Source: Polaromonas sp. C04
Lineage (GTDB): Bacteria; Pseudomonadota; Gammaproteobacteria; Burkholderiales; Burkholderiaceae_C
Direction: 5' to 3'
Length of the DNA stretch: 64,000 bases
NCBI RefSeq assembly: GCF_002002705.1
Contig: NZ_MUNS01000031.1
Location: 62,001-126,000 of the forward strand
Both the position numbers and the translations under genes were made by a program. The notes beneath the pieces are model-generated. The model saw nothing but the letters and a program-made list of their open reading frames with translations, was not told the origin of the DNA and ran no database searches. Positions 50,788 through 59,227 of this stretch are shown here, in pieces; within the stretch, counting starts at the first letter, position 1, and each line of letters begins with the position of its first letter.

Positions 50788-51768
50788 TTACTTATCCGGT
50801 GTAAAGCCAGTGGCCTTGATAATGGGGCCCCAATAGGTCAGCTCTTTGCGCTGTAGCTTGTCAAGTTCGTCGGCCGACCGAAAGTCCGGGTTGAGCGTCG
50901 CTTTGTTAATCAGAAAGTCATGTACCTCGGGCAAAGCCAAAACCTGTTTGAGTGCGGCCTGCATGCGGTCCAGTTCAGCTTTGGGTGTTTTCGCAGGGGC
51001 CCACATGCCAGCCCAGGCATCGCCGGAATCTATGTTGATGCCCTGCTCCATGAAAGTGGGTACATCGGGCATCAATGAGGAGCGCTTGCTGCCAAACACA
51101 CCTATCACCTTGACCTTGCCACTCTTTTGCTGCGGCAGGATGTCACCGGCGGTCATGATGGCGGCCGCCACCTGCCCGCCCAGCAAATCGGTCGCCAATG
51201 GTCCGTTTCCACGATAGGGAATCGCCTGCAAATCCTGTCCGATTGCTTTGCCCAGTTGAATGCCTGAAAAGTGTGTCTGGCCACCCAGTCCAGCCGTGCC
51301 GAAGCTGGCCTCCTTGGGATTGGCCTTGATCCAGGCAACATATTCTTTCGCGTTGTTCACCCCTATTCGGTCGCTCACCGCCATCGCAAGCGGGTAGGAC
51401 ACGATCATCGCCACCGGCGCGAAATCGGTCAGCGCGTCGTACCTGCGAACAGACACCGGATATAGCAGATGCTGAAAAACGATCGTGGCGCTCGGCGCAA
51501 TCATATAGGTCAAGCCATCCGGCCGGCTGTTTTTGAGCGCCTCGGCCGCCAAGCGTCCGCCCGCGCCTGGCTTGTTCTCCACAATCACGGTCTGCCCCAG
51601 TCGGCCATGCAACTTGTCTGCGAGCAGACGGGCCAAGGTGTCCGTGGATCCACCGGGAGCGAAGCCTACCAAGAGCTTGATGGGAAGTTTGTCCTGGGCG
51701 TGAAGGGCTGGCGTAATGCCCAATACAAACGCCAAAAAAAGAGACTTGAAACGAATTGAGTAAAACAT
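50788..51768 (-). CDS. Bug/TctC-type periplasmic binding protein
   Basis: A 326-residue Bug protein. Signal peptide MFYSIRFKSLFLAFVLGITP ending at LHAQ; family segments IKLLVGFAPGGSTDTLARLL, VIVENKPGAGGRLAAEAL, YRGNGPLATDLLGGQVAAAI and WAPAKTPKAELDRMQAALKQ. ATG 51768 is preferred to 51786 since it starts the signal peptide. It probably presents the aromatic acid or a product to an unlinked permease. Confidence 0.88.
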   Translation of the reverse strand: MFYSIRFKSLFLAFVLGITPALHAQDKLPIKLLVGFAPGGSTDTLARLLADKLHGRLGQTVIVENKPGAGGRLAAEALKNSRPDGLTYMIAPSATIVFQHLLYPVSVRRYDALTDFAPVAMIVSYPLAMAVSDRIGVNNAKEYVAWIKANPKEASFGTAGLGGQTHFSGIQLGKAIGQDLQAIPYRGNGPLATDLLGGQVAAAIMTAGDILPQQKSGKVKVIGVFGSKRSSLMPDVPTFMEQGINIDSGDAWAGMWAPAKTPKAELDRMQAALKQVLALPEVHDFLINKATLNPDFRSADELDKLQRKELTYWGPIIKATGFTPDK

Positions 51769-51805
51769 GTTTTCACTTACTTTCAATAAAAGTTGAAACA
51801 GATAA

Positions 51806-52078
51806 TCAACCGAGATCGATCGCGATAGACTTCAGCTCGGTGTAGGCTTCGACACCCTCTCGGACGTTTTCTCGCCCCCAACCGGACTGCTTGTAGCCCC
51901 CAAAAGGCATCGCAAAATCAGGAGCTACTGCCGCATTGACGCGCACGTTGCCTGAGCGGATGCGGCGCGCGAGCTTATGCGCGCGACCGATGTCACGCGT
52001 CCAGATTCCAGCTGACAAGCCAAAGTCGGTATCGTTGGCGCGAGCCGCAAGCTCGTCCAGGCTGTCAGCGTAGCCGCC
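51806..52078 (-). pseudogene. Aldehyde dehydrogenase C-terminal remnant
   Basis: About 90 codons match only the end of an aldehyde dehydrogenase: YADSLDELAARANDTDFGLS, AGIWTRDIGRAHKLARRIRS, GNVRVNAAVAPDFAMPFGGY and KQSGWGRENVREGVEAYTEL. The catalytic glutamate and cysteine domains (about 390 residues) are missing; upstream sequence is unrelated. It is a deletion remnant within the catabolic operon. Confidence 0.85.
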
Positions 52079-52151
52079 ATGAGCGGGTTCAATGTTTTGC
52101 GAACAATCATGCGTTGCCTCCTTGTGTAGATTTGTGGAATGTGAATTCACG

Positions 52152-53285
52152 TCAGCTCTGCGGTAGCTCGACAAATCGTTGAAGATGGTGACGGCTATCA
52201 CCGAACAGCTGGCCAATGACCAACAATCTCTTGGCGTAATGGCCCACCCGGCATTCATCCGTCATGCCCATGGCACCGTGCAACTGAATTGCCCACAGGC
52301 TCACCTGACGGCCCAACTGGCTCACCAGTATCTTGGCGGCAGATACCAATCTTTTGCGCTGAGTCACATTGCCGTCAACGACCGCCATGGCCGCCACACA
52401 AGCCATTGATTTGGTCTGCTCCAGCGCGATGACCATGTCGGCCACGCGGTGCTGCAGCACCTGAAACTTGGCCAGTGGCGCGCCAAACTGCTTGCGGGTC
52501 CGCAGATGCTCGGTGGTAAGCTCAATCAGCGCATCCAGCGCACCCACGGCTTCGGCGCAAAGCACAGCGATTGCGCCGTCTAGGGCGGCATCGACCACGG
52601 CATGCGCCTTGCCGACATCGCCCAGCACGCAATCGGTAGTCACCTGGGCATCCTTGAACTCCACGTGCGCGGCCCGGCGGCCATCCAGCGTATCAAAGCC
52701 GCGGATCTGCATGCCTGGCGTATCCGCCTCGACGGCGAAGAGAGTGAGCCCCTCGCGGTCAGCGCGACCGCCTGATGTGCGCACCACGGCCAGCAATAGA
52801 CCGGCCGTGTCACCATGCAACACCAGTGTCTTACGGCCGTTCAACACATAACCCCCTGCCGTGGGAACGGCACGGGTTTGTGCATCCACCCAGTCATACC
52901 GCACACCCTCCTCGTGCAGCGCCAACGCTAGCTGCAATTGCCCAGACGCCACACGCGGCAACCATTGGCGCACTTGTTCAGGCTTACCGGTACGCGCCAG
53001 CAACTGGCCAGCCAGCACCACGGTAGATACATAGCCCGCCCCGCCCAGGCAGCGACCCAACTCCTGCGCCACCAACATCAGCTCCACCGCCCCTTGGGCG
53101 CTACCTCCCCACTCGGCATCGAACGGCAGACCCAATAGGCCCATTTCCGCCATACCTGCCCAGCGCTGCGCCGCCAGCACTGGGGTTTCCGGGCTGCCGC
53201 GATGTTGTAAAGGGTACTCGCCGTCACAGAATCGACGCACGGCATCACGCAGTGCCAGGTGATCATCGTTAAGGGAAAAATCCAT
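52152..53285 (-). CDS. Acyl-CoA dehydrogenase, probable non-catalytic partner
   Basis: A 377-residue acyl-CoA dehydrogenase: MDFSLNDDHLALRDAVRRFC, TRKQFGAPLAKFQVLQHRVA and SLWAIQLHGAMGMTDECRVG. At the helix where many members have the catalytic base the sequence is DAALDGAIAVLCAEAVGALD, and no C-terminal YEG glutamate is seen. With the adjacent 395-residue homolog it may form an alpha2-beta2 enzyme in which only the partner is catalytic, as known for steroid side-chain dehydrogenases. This is inference. Confidence 0.87.
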   Translation of the reverse strand: MDFSLNDDHLALRDAVRRFCDGEYPLQHRGSPETPVLAAQRWAGMAEMGLLGLPFDAEWGGSAQGAVELMLVAQELGRCLGGAGYVSTVVLAGQLLARTGKPEQVRQWLPRVASGQLQLALALHEEGVRYDWVDAQTRAVPTAGGYVLNGRKTLVLHGDTAGLLLAVVRTSGGRADREGLTLFAVEADTPGMQIRGFDTLDGRRAAHVEFKDAQVTTDCVLGDVGKAHAVVDAALDGAIAVLCAEAVGALDALIELTTEHLRTRKQFGAPLAKFQVLQHRVADMVIALEQTKSMACVAAMAVVDGNVTQRKRLVSAAKILVSQLGRQVSLWAIQLHGAMGMTDECRVGHYAKRLLVIGQLFGDSRHHLQRFVELPQS

Positions 53286-53314
53286 CTCTAATCCTTGAGT
53301 TTCTTCGCCGTGCG

Positions 53315-54502
53315 TCAGGCTTCTAGAGCTGCTCGGGCAATCAGATTGCGCTGGACTTCATTGGCTCCGCCATAAATCGTCAGCTTGCGCGAATCGAGAC
53401 AATTCGCGGCAAGTGACACCATCTCAGCAGGCGTTGAGGCTTCGCTCAAATGCTCCAGAAACTGGGCTTCCACGGAGAACGGCACAGCCTGCGGGCCGGC
53501 AATATCCACCAGCACTTCGTAGATGGCCTGACGCAATTCAGTTCCCCGGACCTTGAGCATGGAGGCCTCCACCGCTGGAATCCGGCTTTGCTGGTTAGCG
53601 CTCAACAAGCGCAATGCCGTGAATTCGAGCGCCATCAGTTCCACTTCGAACTGCGCCAGCCGCGCCTGGATCACGACGTCGTCACCGAGACCCTGTTGTC
53701 GGGCCAGCGTGCGCGCGCGGGCCAGTTGCTGCTTGCATGAACCGATGCCGGCAATCCCGGTGCGTTCATGTCCCAGCAGGTACTTGCCATACGACCAGCC
53801 CTTATTCAGTTCACCCACCAGGTTTTCGGCCGGTACACGGACGTTGTCCAGATACACCTCATTGAGATCGGTACCGCCCTCGAGCATGCGGATTGGCCGC
53901 ACTTCGACACCGGGCGACGCCATGTCAATCAGCAAGAAGGATATGCCCTCTTGGGGCTTGGCGCTGGGATCGGTGCGCACCAACGCGAACATCATGGAGC
54001 ACCATTGCGCATAAGAGGTCCACACCTTGTGGCCATTGACCATGAAGTGCTTGCCATCGGGCTCGAGGACCGCCGTGGTCCGTACCGCCGCCAGATCAGA
54101 CCCTGCACCCGGCTCGGAAAAGCCCTGCGCCCACCACGTGTTGCTGCGGCGAATATCCGGCAAGTATTTATTTTTTTGCTCAGGAGTGCCAAACGCAATC
54201 AGCACCGGACCCAGCATCTGTATGCCACTGGCAATGATTCGGGGCGCACCGCCAAGCAGCGTTTCTTCATCAAAGATGTAGCGCTGCACATGGTTCCAGC
54301 CTGGCCCGCCATGCTCGACCGGCCAACCGGGTGTGATCCAGCCACGCTGTTCAAGGATGCGAAACCAGGTCACGTAATCGGCGTGCTCAAGGCGCAAGCC
54401 GAGTTCGACCTTGCGCCGAATGTCAGCAGGCAGGTGGGTCTTGACGAATTCGCGCACTTCCAGGCGGAAGGATTCGTCGGCGGAGGAAAACTGCAATTGC
54501 AT
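53315..54502 (-). CDS. Acyl-CoA dehydrogenase
   Basis: A 395-residue FAD enzyme: WWAQGFSEPGAGSDLAAVRT, FMVNGHKVWTSYAQWCSMMF, YGKYLLGHERTGIAGIGSCK (possible base glutamate) and KLTIYGGANEVQRNLIARAA. It oxidises a CoA thioester to the enoyl-CoA. ATG 54502 is chosen; a TTG at 54517 overlaps the acyl-CoA synthetase stop. It is paired with the shorter homolog downstream. Confidence 0.9.
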   Translation of the reverse strand: MQLQFSSADESFRLEVREFVKTHLPADIRRKVELGLRLEHADYVTWFRILEQRGWITPGWPVEHGGPGWNHVQRYIFDEETLLGGAPRIIASGIQMLGPVLIAFGTPEQKNKYLPDIRRSNTWWAQGFSEPGAGSDLAAVRTTAVLEPDGKHFMVNGHKVWTSYAQWCSMMFALVRTDPSAKPQEGISFLLIDMASPGVEVRPIRMLEGGTDLNEVYLDNVRVPAENLVGELNKGWSYGKYLLGHERTGIAGIGSCKQQLARARTLARQQGLGDDVVIQARLAQFEVELMALEFTALRLLSANQQSRIPAVEASMLKVRGTELRQAIYEVLVDIAGPQAVPFSVEAQFLEHLSEASTPAEMVSLAANCLDSRKLTIYGGANEVQRNLIARAALEA

Positions 54503-54513
54503 CGGAAAATTCC

Positions 54514-56664
54514 TCAAGCGGGTGCGACGACGACAAGTGCGTCCAGCGCCAACACCGGTTGGGTAGAGCCCACCGGGTAAGCCACCAGTGGATTGATATC
54601 GATTTCGGTGATCTGCGGATTGGCGCGCATTTGCGCACCGACCAGTGCCACCACGCGGGCAATGGCACGCAAATCAACTGCGGCTGCGCCCCGAATGCCT
54701 TGCAGCACAACGGCAGCTTTCAGGCGGCCCAGTTCAACCACAATGTCGTCCTCGGCCATGTCGGCAGGAAGCAGGCGCACGTCCTTGAGCGCCTCGATCC
54801 AGATACCGCCCAGCCCAACCAACACCACCGGCCCCCACTCGGCGTCCCGCTTCGCGCCAACCACCAGCTCCAGGCCTCGAGGGCCCATCGCTTCGACCAA
54901 CGCACCGTCGAGTTGCAGGTCCGGCTTGTGTCGAGTGACATTGGCATGTAGTCGCTGCCATCCTTCTCGCAGGTCAGCTTCGTCTGCCAGGCCTACGATC
55001 ACCCCCCCAACATCGCTCTTGTGCGGCAGTTCACTGGCCTGCGCCTTGATCACCACCGGGTAGCCAATATCATTTGCAATCCGCACGGCGTCATCGGCAC
55101 TGCGCGCAAGCGCTCCTTTCGGGATCGCGAGTCCGGCTTGCGCCAACCAGGACTTCCCCTGGTATTCTGCGAACACACCTGAAGCTGGTACAAAGCCCGG
55201 CAGCGACAGCGCAGCGGGGGTGTCGCGTGTCGCGCGGGCCGCTCGCTGTAGCGCTTCTGTATACCCTGCCACCCGACCCAAGGCCCGCAACGCGCGGTCA
55301 GTGGAGCGAAAGAAAGGCACACCGCTTGACCGAATCGCCTCAAGAAAAAAAGACTCCATTGGGCCACCGTCACCTGTGATCACCAGTACGGCCGGCTTAG
55401 TAGCTCGGGCGAGCGCGGGCACAATATGTTCTGCCTTGTCGCGCTGTGCCATGGCCGGGCCGGCTGGAATGCTGAGTACGATGCTGCCAACGGGCTCATC
55501 GGCAAGGATGGTTTCAAGGATTTCGCCAATCAGCCCGGGCTGGCGCACGCCGATCGTGGTGTAGTCCAAGGGGTTCTCTGCGACTGCATAGCTGGGCAGC
55601 ATGTCTTTCAAGCGCTGCGTGGTGGCTTCGGTTAGGCGAGGCAAGTGCAGGCCTATGTCGTCAGCAAAATCCAACGCAATGTTTTTCATGGCGCCCGAGC
55701 CGGTCATGAAAGCCACGCCGCCCGTGGGCGGTGCGGGGTAACGCAGAAGGATGGCGATGGTATCGAACAGTTCGTCGAGCGACCCGACCATCACCACAGC
55801 TTCGCGCTGCAGCAGCGTGGTGGCTGTGGCGTGGTCGCCCACCAGCGCCCCGGTGTGCGACTGAGCTGCTTCGCGCGCCCGGGCACTGCGGCCCGGCATC
55901 AAGAGAACGATGGGCTTGCCAGCTTCGCGCGCCTGAGCCGCCAATTGAAGGAACAGCTTGGGTCGACGGATTTGTTCCACATAGACCGAGATCACACGGG
56001 TTTTCGGATCACCAATGTAGTGAGCCAGCACATCTTCGACGCCTACGGACGCCTCATTGCCCGTGGAAAAAATGGCACCGATCGGCAGACCGCGCCCGAT
56101 CAGGCCATCGCGCAGATTCGCCGCCATGAAGCCGCTTTGCGCTACGACGCTAACACCCGGTTGGCCGACCTTCGCATACGGCTCTATCGGCTCGAATGTC
56201 ACAGGGACGCCGTCGGCATAATTGGTGAAGCCCATGCAATTAGGCCCCACCAACAGAATGCCCGACTCGCGCGAGGCAAGAGCCAAAGCCTGCTGCTTCG
56301 CCTGCCCCTCCTCGCCAGCCTCGGCGTAGCCAGAAGCGAAGAGAACGGCCGCCCCAGTTTTGCGCGCCGCCAACTGATGCACCGCTTCCAGCACACCACC
56401 CTCAGGAATTGCCAGCACCGCCAAATCAATTCCCTCGGGCAGGTCAGCGACGGTCTTGACACAAGGCCGCCCATTGATTTCAGCGCTACTGCGGCTGACC
56501 AGGTGAACCGCTCCGTGATAGCCAAAGCGGTCCAAATTGGCAAGAACAAAACCGCCAAACGAGCGCGGGTCCGCAGAGGCGCCAACAATCGCTATTGAAC
56601 GCGGCGTCAAAATGCGATCAATGGGCAAAACAACTAACACTGGACTCTCTGGGGCCGGATTCAT
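54514..56664 (-). CDS. NDP-forming acyl-CoA synthetase (acetate-CoA ligase family)
   Basis: A protein of about 716 residues with the layout of fused alpha-beta ADP-forming acyl-CoA synthetases: CoA-binding domain (ILTPRSIAIVGASADPRSFG), succinyl-CoA ligase-like middle (VGPNCMGFTNYADG, SVYVEQIRRPKLFLQL, GALVGDHATAT) and an ATP-grasp domain (IGYPVVIKAQASELPHKSDV, VLVGLGGIWIEALKDVRLLP). It probably activates a pathway carboxylic acid. ATG 56664 or 56673. First gene of the leftward unit, divergent from the GntR gene. Confidence 0.88.
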   Translation of the reverse strand: MNPAPESPVLVVLPIDRILTPRSIAIVGASADPRSFGGFVLANLDRFGYHGAVHLVSRSSAEINGRPCVKTVADLPEGIDLAVLAIPEGGVLEAVHQLAARKTGAAVLFASGYAEAGEEGQAKQQALALASRESGILLVGPNCMGFTNYADGVPVTFEPIEPYAKVGQPGVSVVAQSGFMAANLRDGLIGRGLPIGAIFSTGNEASVGVEDVLAHYIGDPKTRVISVYVEQIRRPKLFLQLAAQAREAGKPIVLLMPGRSARAREAAQSHTGALVGDHATATTLLQREAVVMVGSLDELFDTIAILLRYPAPPTGGVAFMTGSGAMKNIALDFADDIGLHLPRLTEATTQRLKDMLPSYAVAENPLDYTTIGVRQPGLIGEILETILADEPVGSIVLSIPAGPAMAQRDKAEHIVPALARATKPAVLVITGDGGPMESFFLEAIRSSGVPFFRSTDRALRALGRVAGYTEALQRAARATRDTPAALSLPGFVPASGVFAEYQGKSWLAQAGLAIPKGALARSADDAVRIANDIGYPVVIKAQASELPHKSDVGGVIVGLADEADLREGWQRLHANVTRHKPDLQLDGALVEAMGPRGLELVVGAKRDAEWGPVVLVGLGGIWIEALKDVRLLPADMAEDDIVVELGRLKAAVVLQGIRGAAAVDLRAIARVVALVGAQMRANPQITEIDINPLVAYPVGSTQPVLALDALVVVAPA

Positions 56665-56721
56665 GTGGGTCAATCCTTTGTAGGGGGTATTTATCTATCG
56701 CATGCCGACCAAAACCCAAGT

Positions 56722-56734
56722 TTGCATCATGCAA
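56722..56734. promoter_or_regulatory. Palindromic operator candidate TTGCAT-C-ATGCAA
   Basis: A perfect 13-bp palindrome (TTGCAT, C, ATGCAA) in the divergent region, 58 bases upstream of the acyl-CoA synthetase ATG. FCD-type GntR regulators typically bind short AT-rich palindromes of this size. Confidence 0.55.
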
Positions 56735-56742
56735 TTTGATTG

Positions 56743-56962
56743 TGGCATACAAATATGGTACTTTCAATACTCCAATTATTTTTTTTGGTGTTTATTTATC
56801 AAAAATCTAAATTTAAAGCACTGAAATGTAGCGAAACAAGGTCAAACCGCTTGCCCCAGCATCACCTCCACATGGCCCGCCTCAGATGCAAGCATGGAAA
56901 TCCCTATGGACCAGATTCGGAATCTTGCTTCTTAAATACAAATATAAATTCATTGTATGCCA
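56743..56962. promoter_or_regulatory. Inverted TGGCATACAA / TTGTATGCCA pair
   Basis: TGGCATACAA at 56743-56752 and its exact reverse complement at 56953-56962. They lie near the leftward and rightward promoters, respectively, and could be two GntR half-sites or one site per promoter. Confidence 0.5.
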
Positions 56963-56994
56963 TGATGATTTTTTTGGTATACTCAACAACGCTT

Positions 56995-57732
56995 ATGGAA
57001 AATACCTCATCTGCCTTTGAAGCTGAACTGCTAGGTACCGTGGACGAGTTGCGCCCACGCGGCGGGCGCGCCAATGAGATTCGTACCGCACTTCAGGACG
57101 AAATCGAGAGTGGCAAGCTGCCGCCCGGTGCTCCGCTGGACGAGCGCACTCTAGCAGCCCGATTTCAGGTTTCACGCACACCGGTTCGTGAAGCCCTGGT
57201 GCAATTGGCAGCACTTGACTTGGTTCGCGTAGTGTCGCGTCAAGGCATCAGCGTGGCGCGCCTGACGATCAACCAGATTCGTTGCATCATGGAAACTACG
57301 GGTGAGCTGGAATCCTTGTGCGCCAAGCTGGCGGCACGCCGTGTCGATGACCAGCTCAAACGCAATCTGGACGATGCCATCTCGCAATGCCAGGAAGCTG
57401 CCGTTCAGAGTGGGTCGGCCGAATACGCCCTGGCCAACCACTTTTTTCACGAAACCATCTACGCCGGCAGCCGCAACGACTATCTGGCCGAACTGATTCG
57501 CAATGCGCGCCGGCTGATTCAGCGCTACCGCATCAAGGACTTTCACAGCAAGGCACAGATTAGCAAGTCGCTGCAGGACCACCTCAAGGTCGCCCGCGCC
57601 ATACAGGACGGTGACGAAGCCCTGGCAGCGCAAGCCATGCTGCTGCATGTGCCAGCAGGCTCTACCGGCTTTTCGGAGTTTCTGGCCCGCATGCCCATGA
57701 GTTTTTTCGACAACGAACACTCAGACCAATAA
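56995..57732 (+). CDS. GntR-family (FCD) transcriptional regulator
   Basis: A 245-residue regulator: winged helix IRTALQDEIESGKLPPGAPL, DERTLAARFQVSRTPVREAL, LVRVVSRQGISVARLTINQI, and an all-helical FCD ligand domain with metal-ligand-like ANHFFHETIYAGSRNDYLAE and SLQDHLKVARAIQDGDEALA. It probably represses the divergent catabolic genes until a pathway acid binds. Upstream in-frame ATGs lie in the AT-rich regulatory region and are not used. Confidence 0.9.
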   Translation: MENTSSAFEAELLGTVDELRPRGGRANEIRTALQDEIESGKLPPGAPLDERTLAARFQVSRTPVREALVQLAALDLVRVVSRQGISVARLTINQIRCIMETTGELESLCAKLAARRVDDQLKRNLDDAISQCQEAAVQSGSAEYALANHFFHETIYAGSRNDYLAELIRNARRLIQRYRIKDFHSKAQISKSLQDHLKVARAIQDGDEALAAQAMLLHVPAGSTGFSEFLARMPMSFFDNEHSDQ

Positions 57733-57758
57733 GACCTTTCATCCCACAGGACCCACGC

Positions 57759-58142
57759 ATGTCTTCTTCCCGCTCTCTTGACGTTCCCGGCGCCTCGCAC
57801 AACGCTCCCATCCCGGCCGGCGCCCGCGTGGGCAACGTGCTGTGCTCATCCGCCATTTCGGGCAAGGACGCCACCACCGGTCTGCTACCCCCTGATGCGG
57901 CCGTGCAAGCCCAGCTGGCTTTTACCAATCTGAGAACCTTGCTCCAGGCTGGCGGCAGCGCCTTGTCCGACGTGGTCAAGCTCACCGTGTACATCAAGGA
58001 CAACTCGGTGCGCGAAGCCGTCAATGCCGAATGGCTGGCCTGCTTTCCCGACCCGCATGACCGCCCGGCGCGCCACACCCTGGTTTATGACCTGCAGCAC
58101 GGCATGTGGCTGCAACTCGAAGCCATGGCCGTCATCCAGTAA
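57759..58142 (+). CDS. RidA/YjgF family protein
   Basis: A 127-residue Rid protein: NAPIPAGARVGNVLCSSAIS, AQLAFTNLRTLLQAGGSALS, VVKLTVYIKDNSVREAVNAE and RPARHTLVYDLQHGMWLQLE. The last segment has histidine where RidA has the substrate-binding arginine in its RxxV motif, so it is probably not a standard enamine deaminase. Members inside catabolic clusters often act on pathway intermediates. Confidence 0.85.
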   Translation: MSSSRSLDVPGASHNAPIPAGARVGNVLCSSAISGKDATTGLLPPDAAVQAQLAFTNLRTLLQAGGSALSDVVKLTVYIKDNSVREAVNAEWLACFPDPHDRPARHTLVYDLQHGMWLQLEAMAVIQ

Positions 58143-58180
58143 AACACCCGTCCCTCTCTCAACAATGTCAAGGAGACCTA

Positions 58181-59182
58181 ATGATCATCGACTCACACGC
58201 CCACATCGTCATGCCGCCTGAGAGCTTTCGCTTCATGGCGGAACTGATCGGCGGCCGCGCCAACCCGAACACCCTGCCCAAGATTCCCGATACCTCACTG
58301 CGCAAGGTGGCCGAGGAGCTGGTCAAGAGCATGGACAACGTCGGCACCGACGTGCAATTCATCTCGCCGCGCCCCTACCTGCAGATGCATTCGGTCAAGC
58401 CCGGTCGCGTGACCGAACTCTGGACCACCCACTGCAATGACCTTATCTCGCGCGTCGTCGCCATGTTCCCCGACCGCTTCCGCGGCGTGGCCGGTCTGCC
58501 GCAGTACATGGACGAGGCACTGGAGTTGCGCGTCATTCCCGAACTCAAGCGCTGCGTCAACGAACTCGGCTTCGTCGGCTGCCTGATCAACCCGGACCCG
58601 ACCGAAGGTCTGGGCGATCCTCCGGGCCTGGGTGATGCATTCTGGCACCCGCTGTACCAGGCCATGACCGAGCTCAACGTGCCCGGCCTGATCCACTCGG
58701 CCGGCAGCTGCAGCGCCCGCGAGTCGTACACGCTGAAGTTCATCAACGAGGAAAGCATTGCCATCATTTCATTGCTGGGCGCCAAGACCTTTGACACCTT
58801 CCCCGACCTGAAAATCGTGGTCGCCCATGGCGGCGGCGCCATTCCTTACCAGATGGGGCGCTTTCGCTCCTGGAACGTGCGCAAGGGCGAGAAGGAAACC
58901 TTTGACGAGCAGCTCAAGAATCTCTACTTTGACACCTGCAACTACAGCAAGGAAGCGATCGAGCTGCTGCTCAAGGTCGCAGGAACCGACAACGTGCTGT
59001 TCGGCACCGAAAAACCTGGCACCGGCAGTTCGCGTGACCCGATCAGCGGCCGCGACTACGACGACATGAAACCAGTGATCGACAGCATCGAGTGGCTCAC
59101 CGAAAAGCAGCGCAAGAACATTTTTGAATGCAATTGCCGCCGCGTCTATCCGCTCGCCTTCCGCAAAGACGAAGACTGCTGA
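58181..59182 (+). CDS. LigJ-like amidohydrolase, probable 4-oxalomesaconate hydratase
   Basis: A 333-residue metal-dependent amidohydrolase-2 protein: MIIDSHAHIVMPPESFRFMA (HxH metal site), GCLINPDPTEGLGDPPGLGD, VPGLIHSAGSCSARESYTLK and VVAHGGGAIPYQMGRFRSWN. The NPDP, GSC and HGGGA..GRFR segments are those of 4-oxalomesaconate hydratase (LigJ), which acts after meta-cleavage of gallate or PCA. A related decarboxylase is the alternative. AAGGAG site before ATG 58181. Confidence 0.8.
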   Translation: MIIDSHAHIVMPPESFRFMAELIGGRANPNTLPKIPDTSLRKVAEELVKSMDNVGTDVQFISPRPYLQMHSVKPGRVTELWTTHCNDLISRVVAMFPDRFRGVAGLPQYMDEALELRVIPELKRCVNELGFVGCLINPDPTEGLGDPPGLGDAFWHPLYQAMTELNVPGLIHSAGSCSARESYTLKFINEESIAIISLLGAKTFDTFPDLKIVVAHGGGAIPYQMGRFRSWNVRKGEKETFDEQLKNLYFDTCNYSKEAIELLLKVAGTDNVLFGTEKPGTGSSRDPISGRDYDDMKPVIDSIEWLTEKQRKNIFECNCRRVYPLAFRKDEDC

Positions 59183-59227
59183 GCCAACCGCTTCGAATTT
59201 CACATTTCACACGATAAGGAGACCGCC

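Larger units (their letters stand above)
56674..56994. other. Divergent regulatory region of the catabolic cluster
   Basis: 321 AT-rich bases without a supported gene between the acyl-CoA synthetase and gntR starts. It contains a 13-bp palindrome, a widely spaced 10-bp inverted repeat and a TATACT -10-like box (56979-56984), and is far lower in GC than the flanking genes. Confidence 0.7.
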
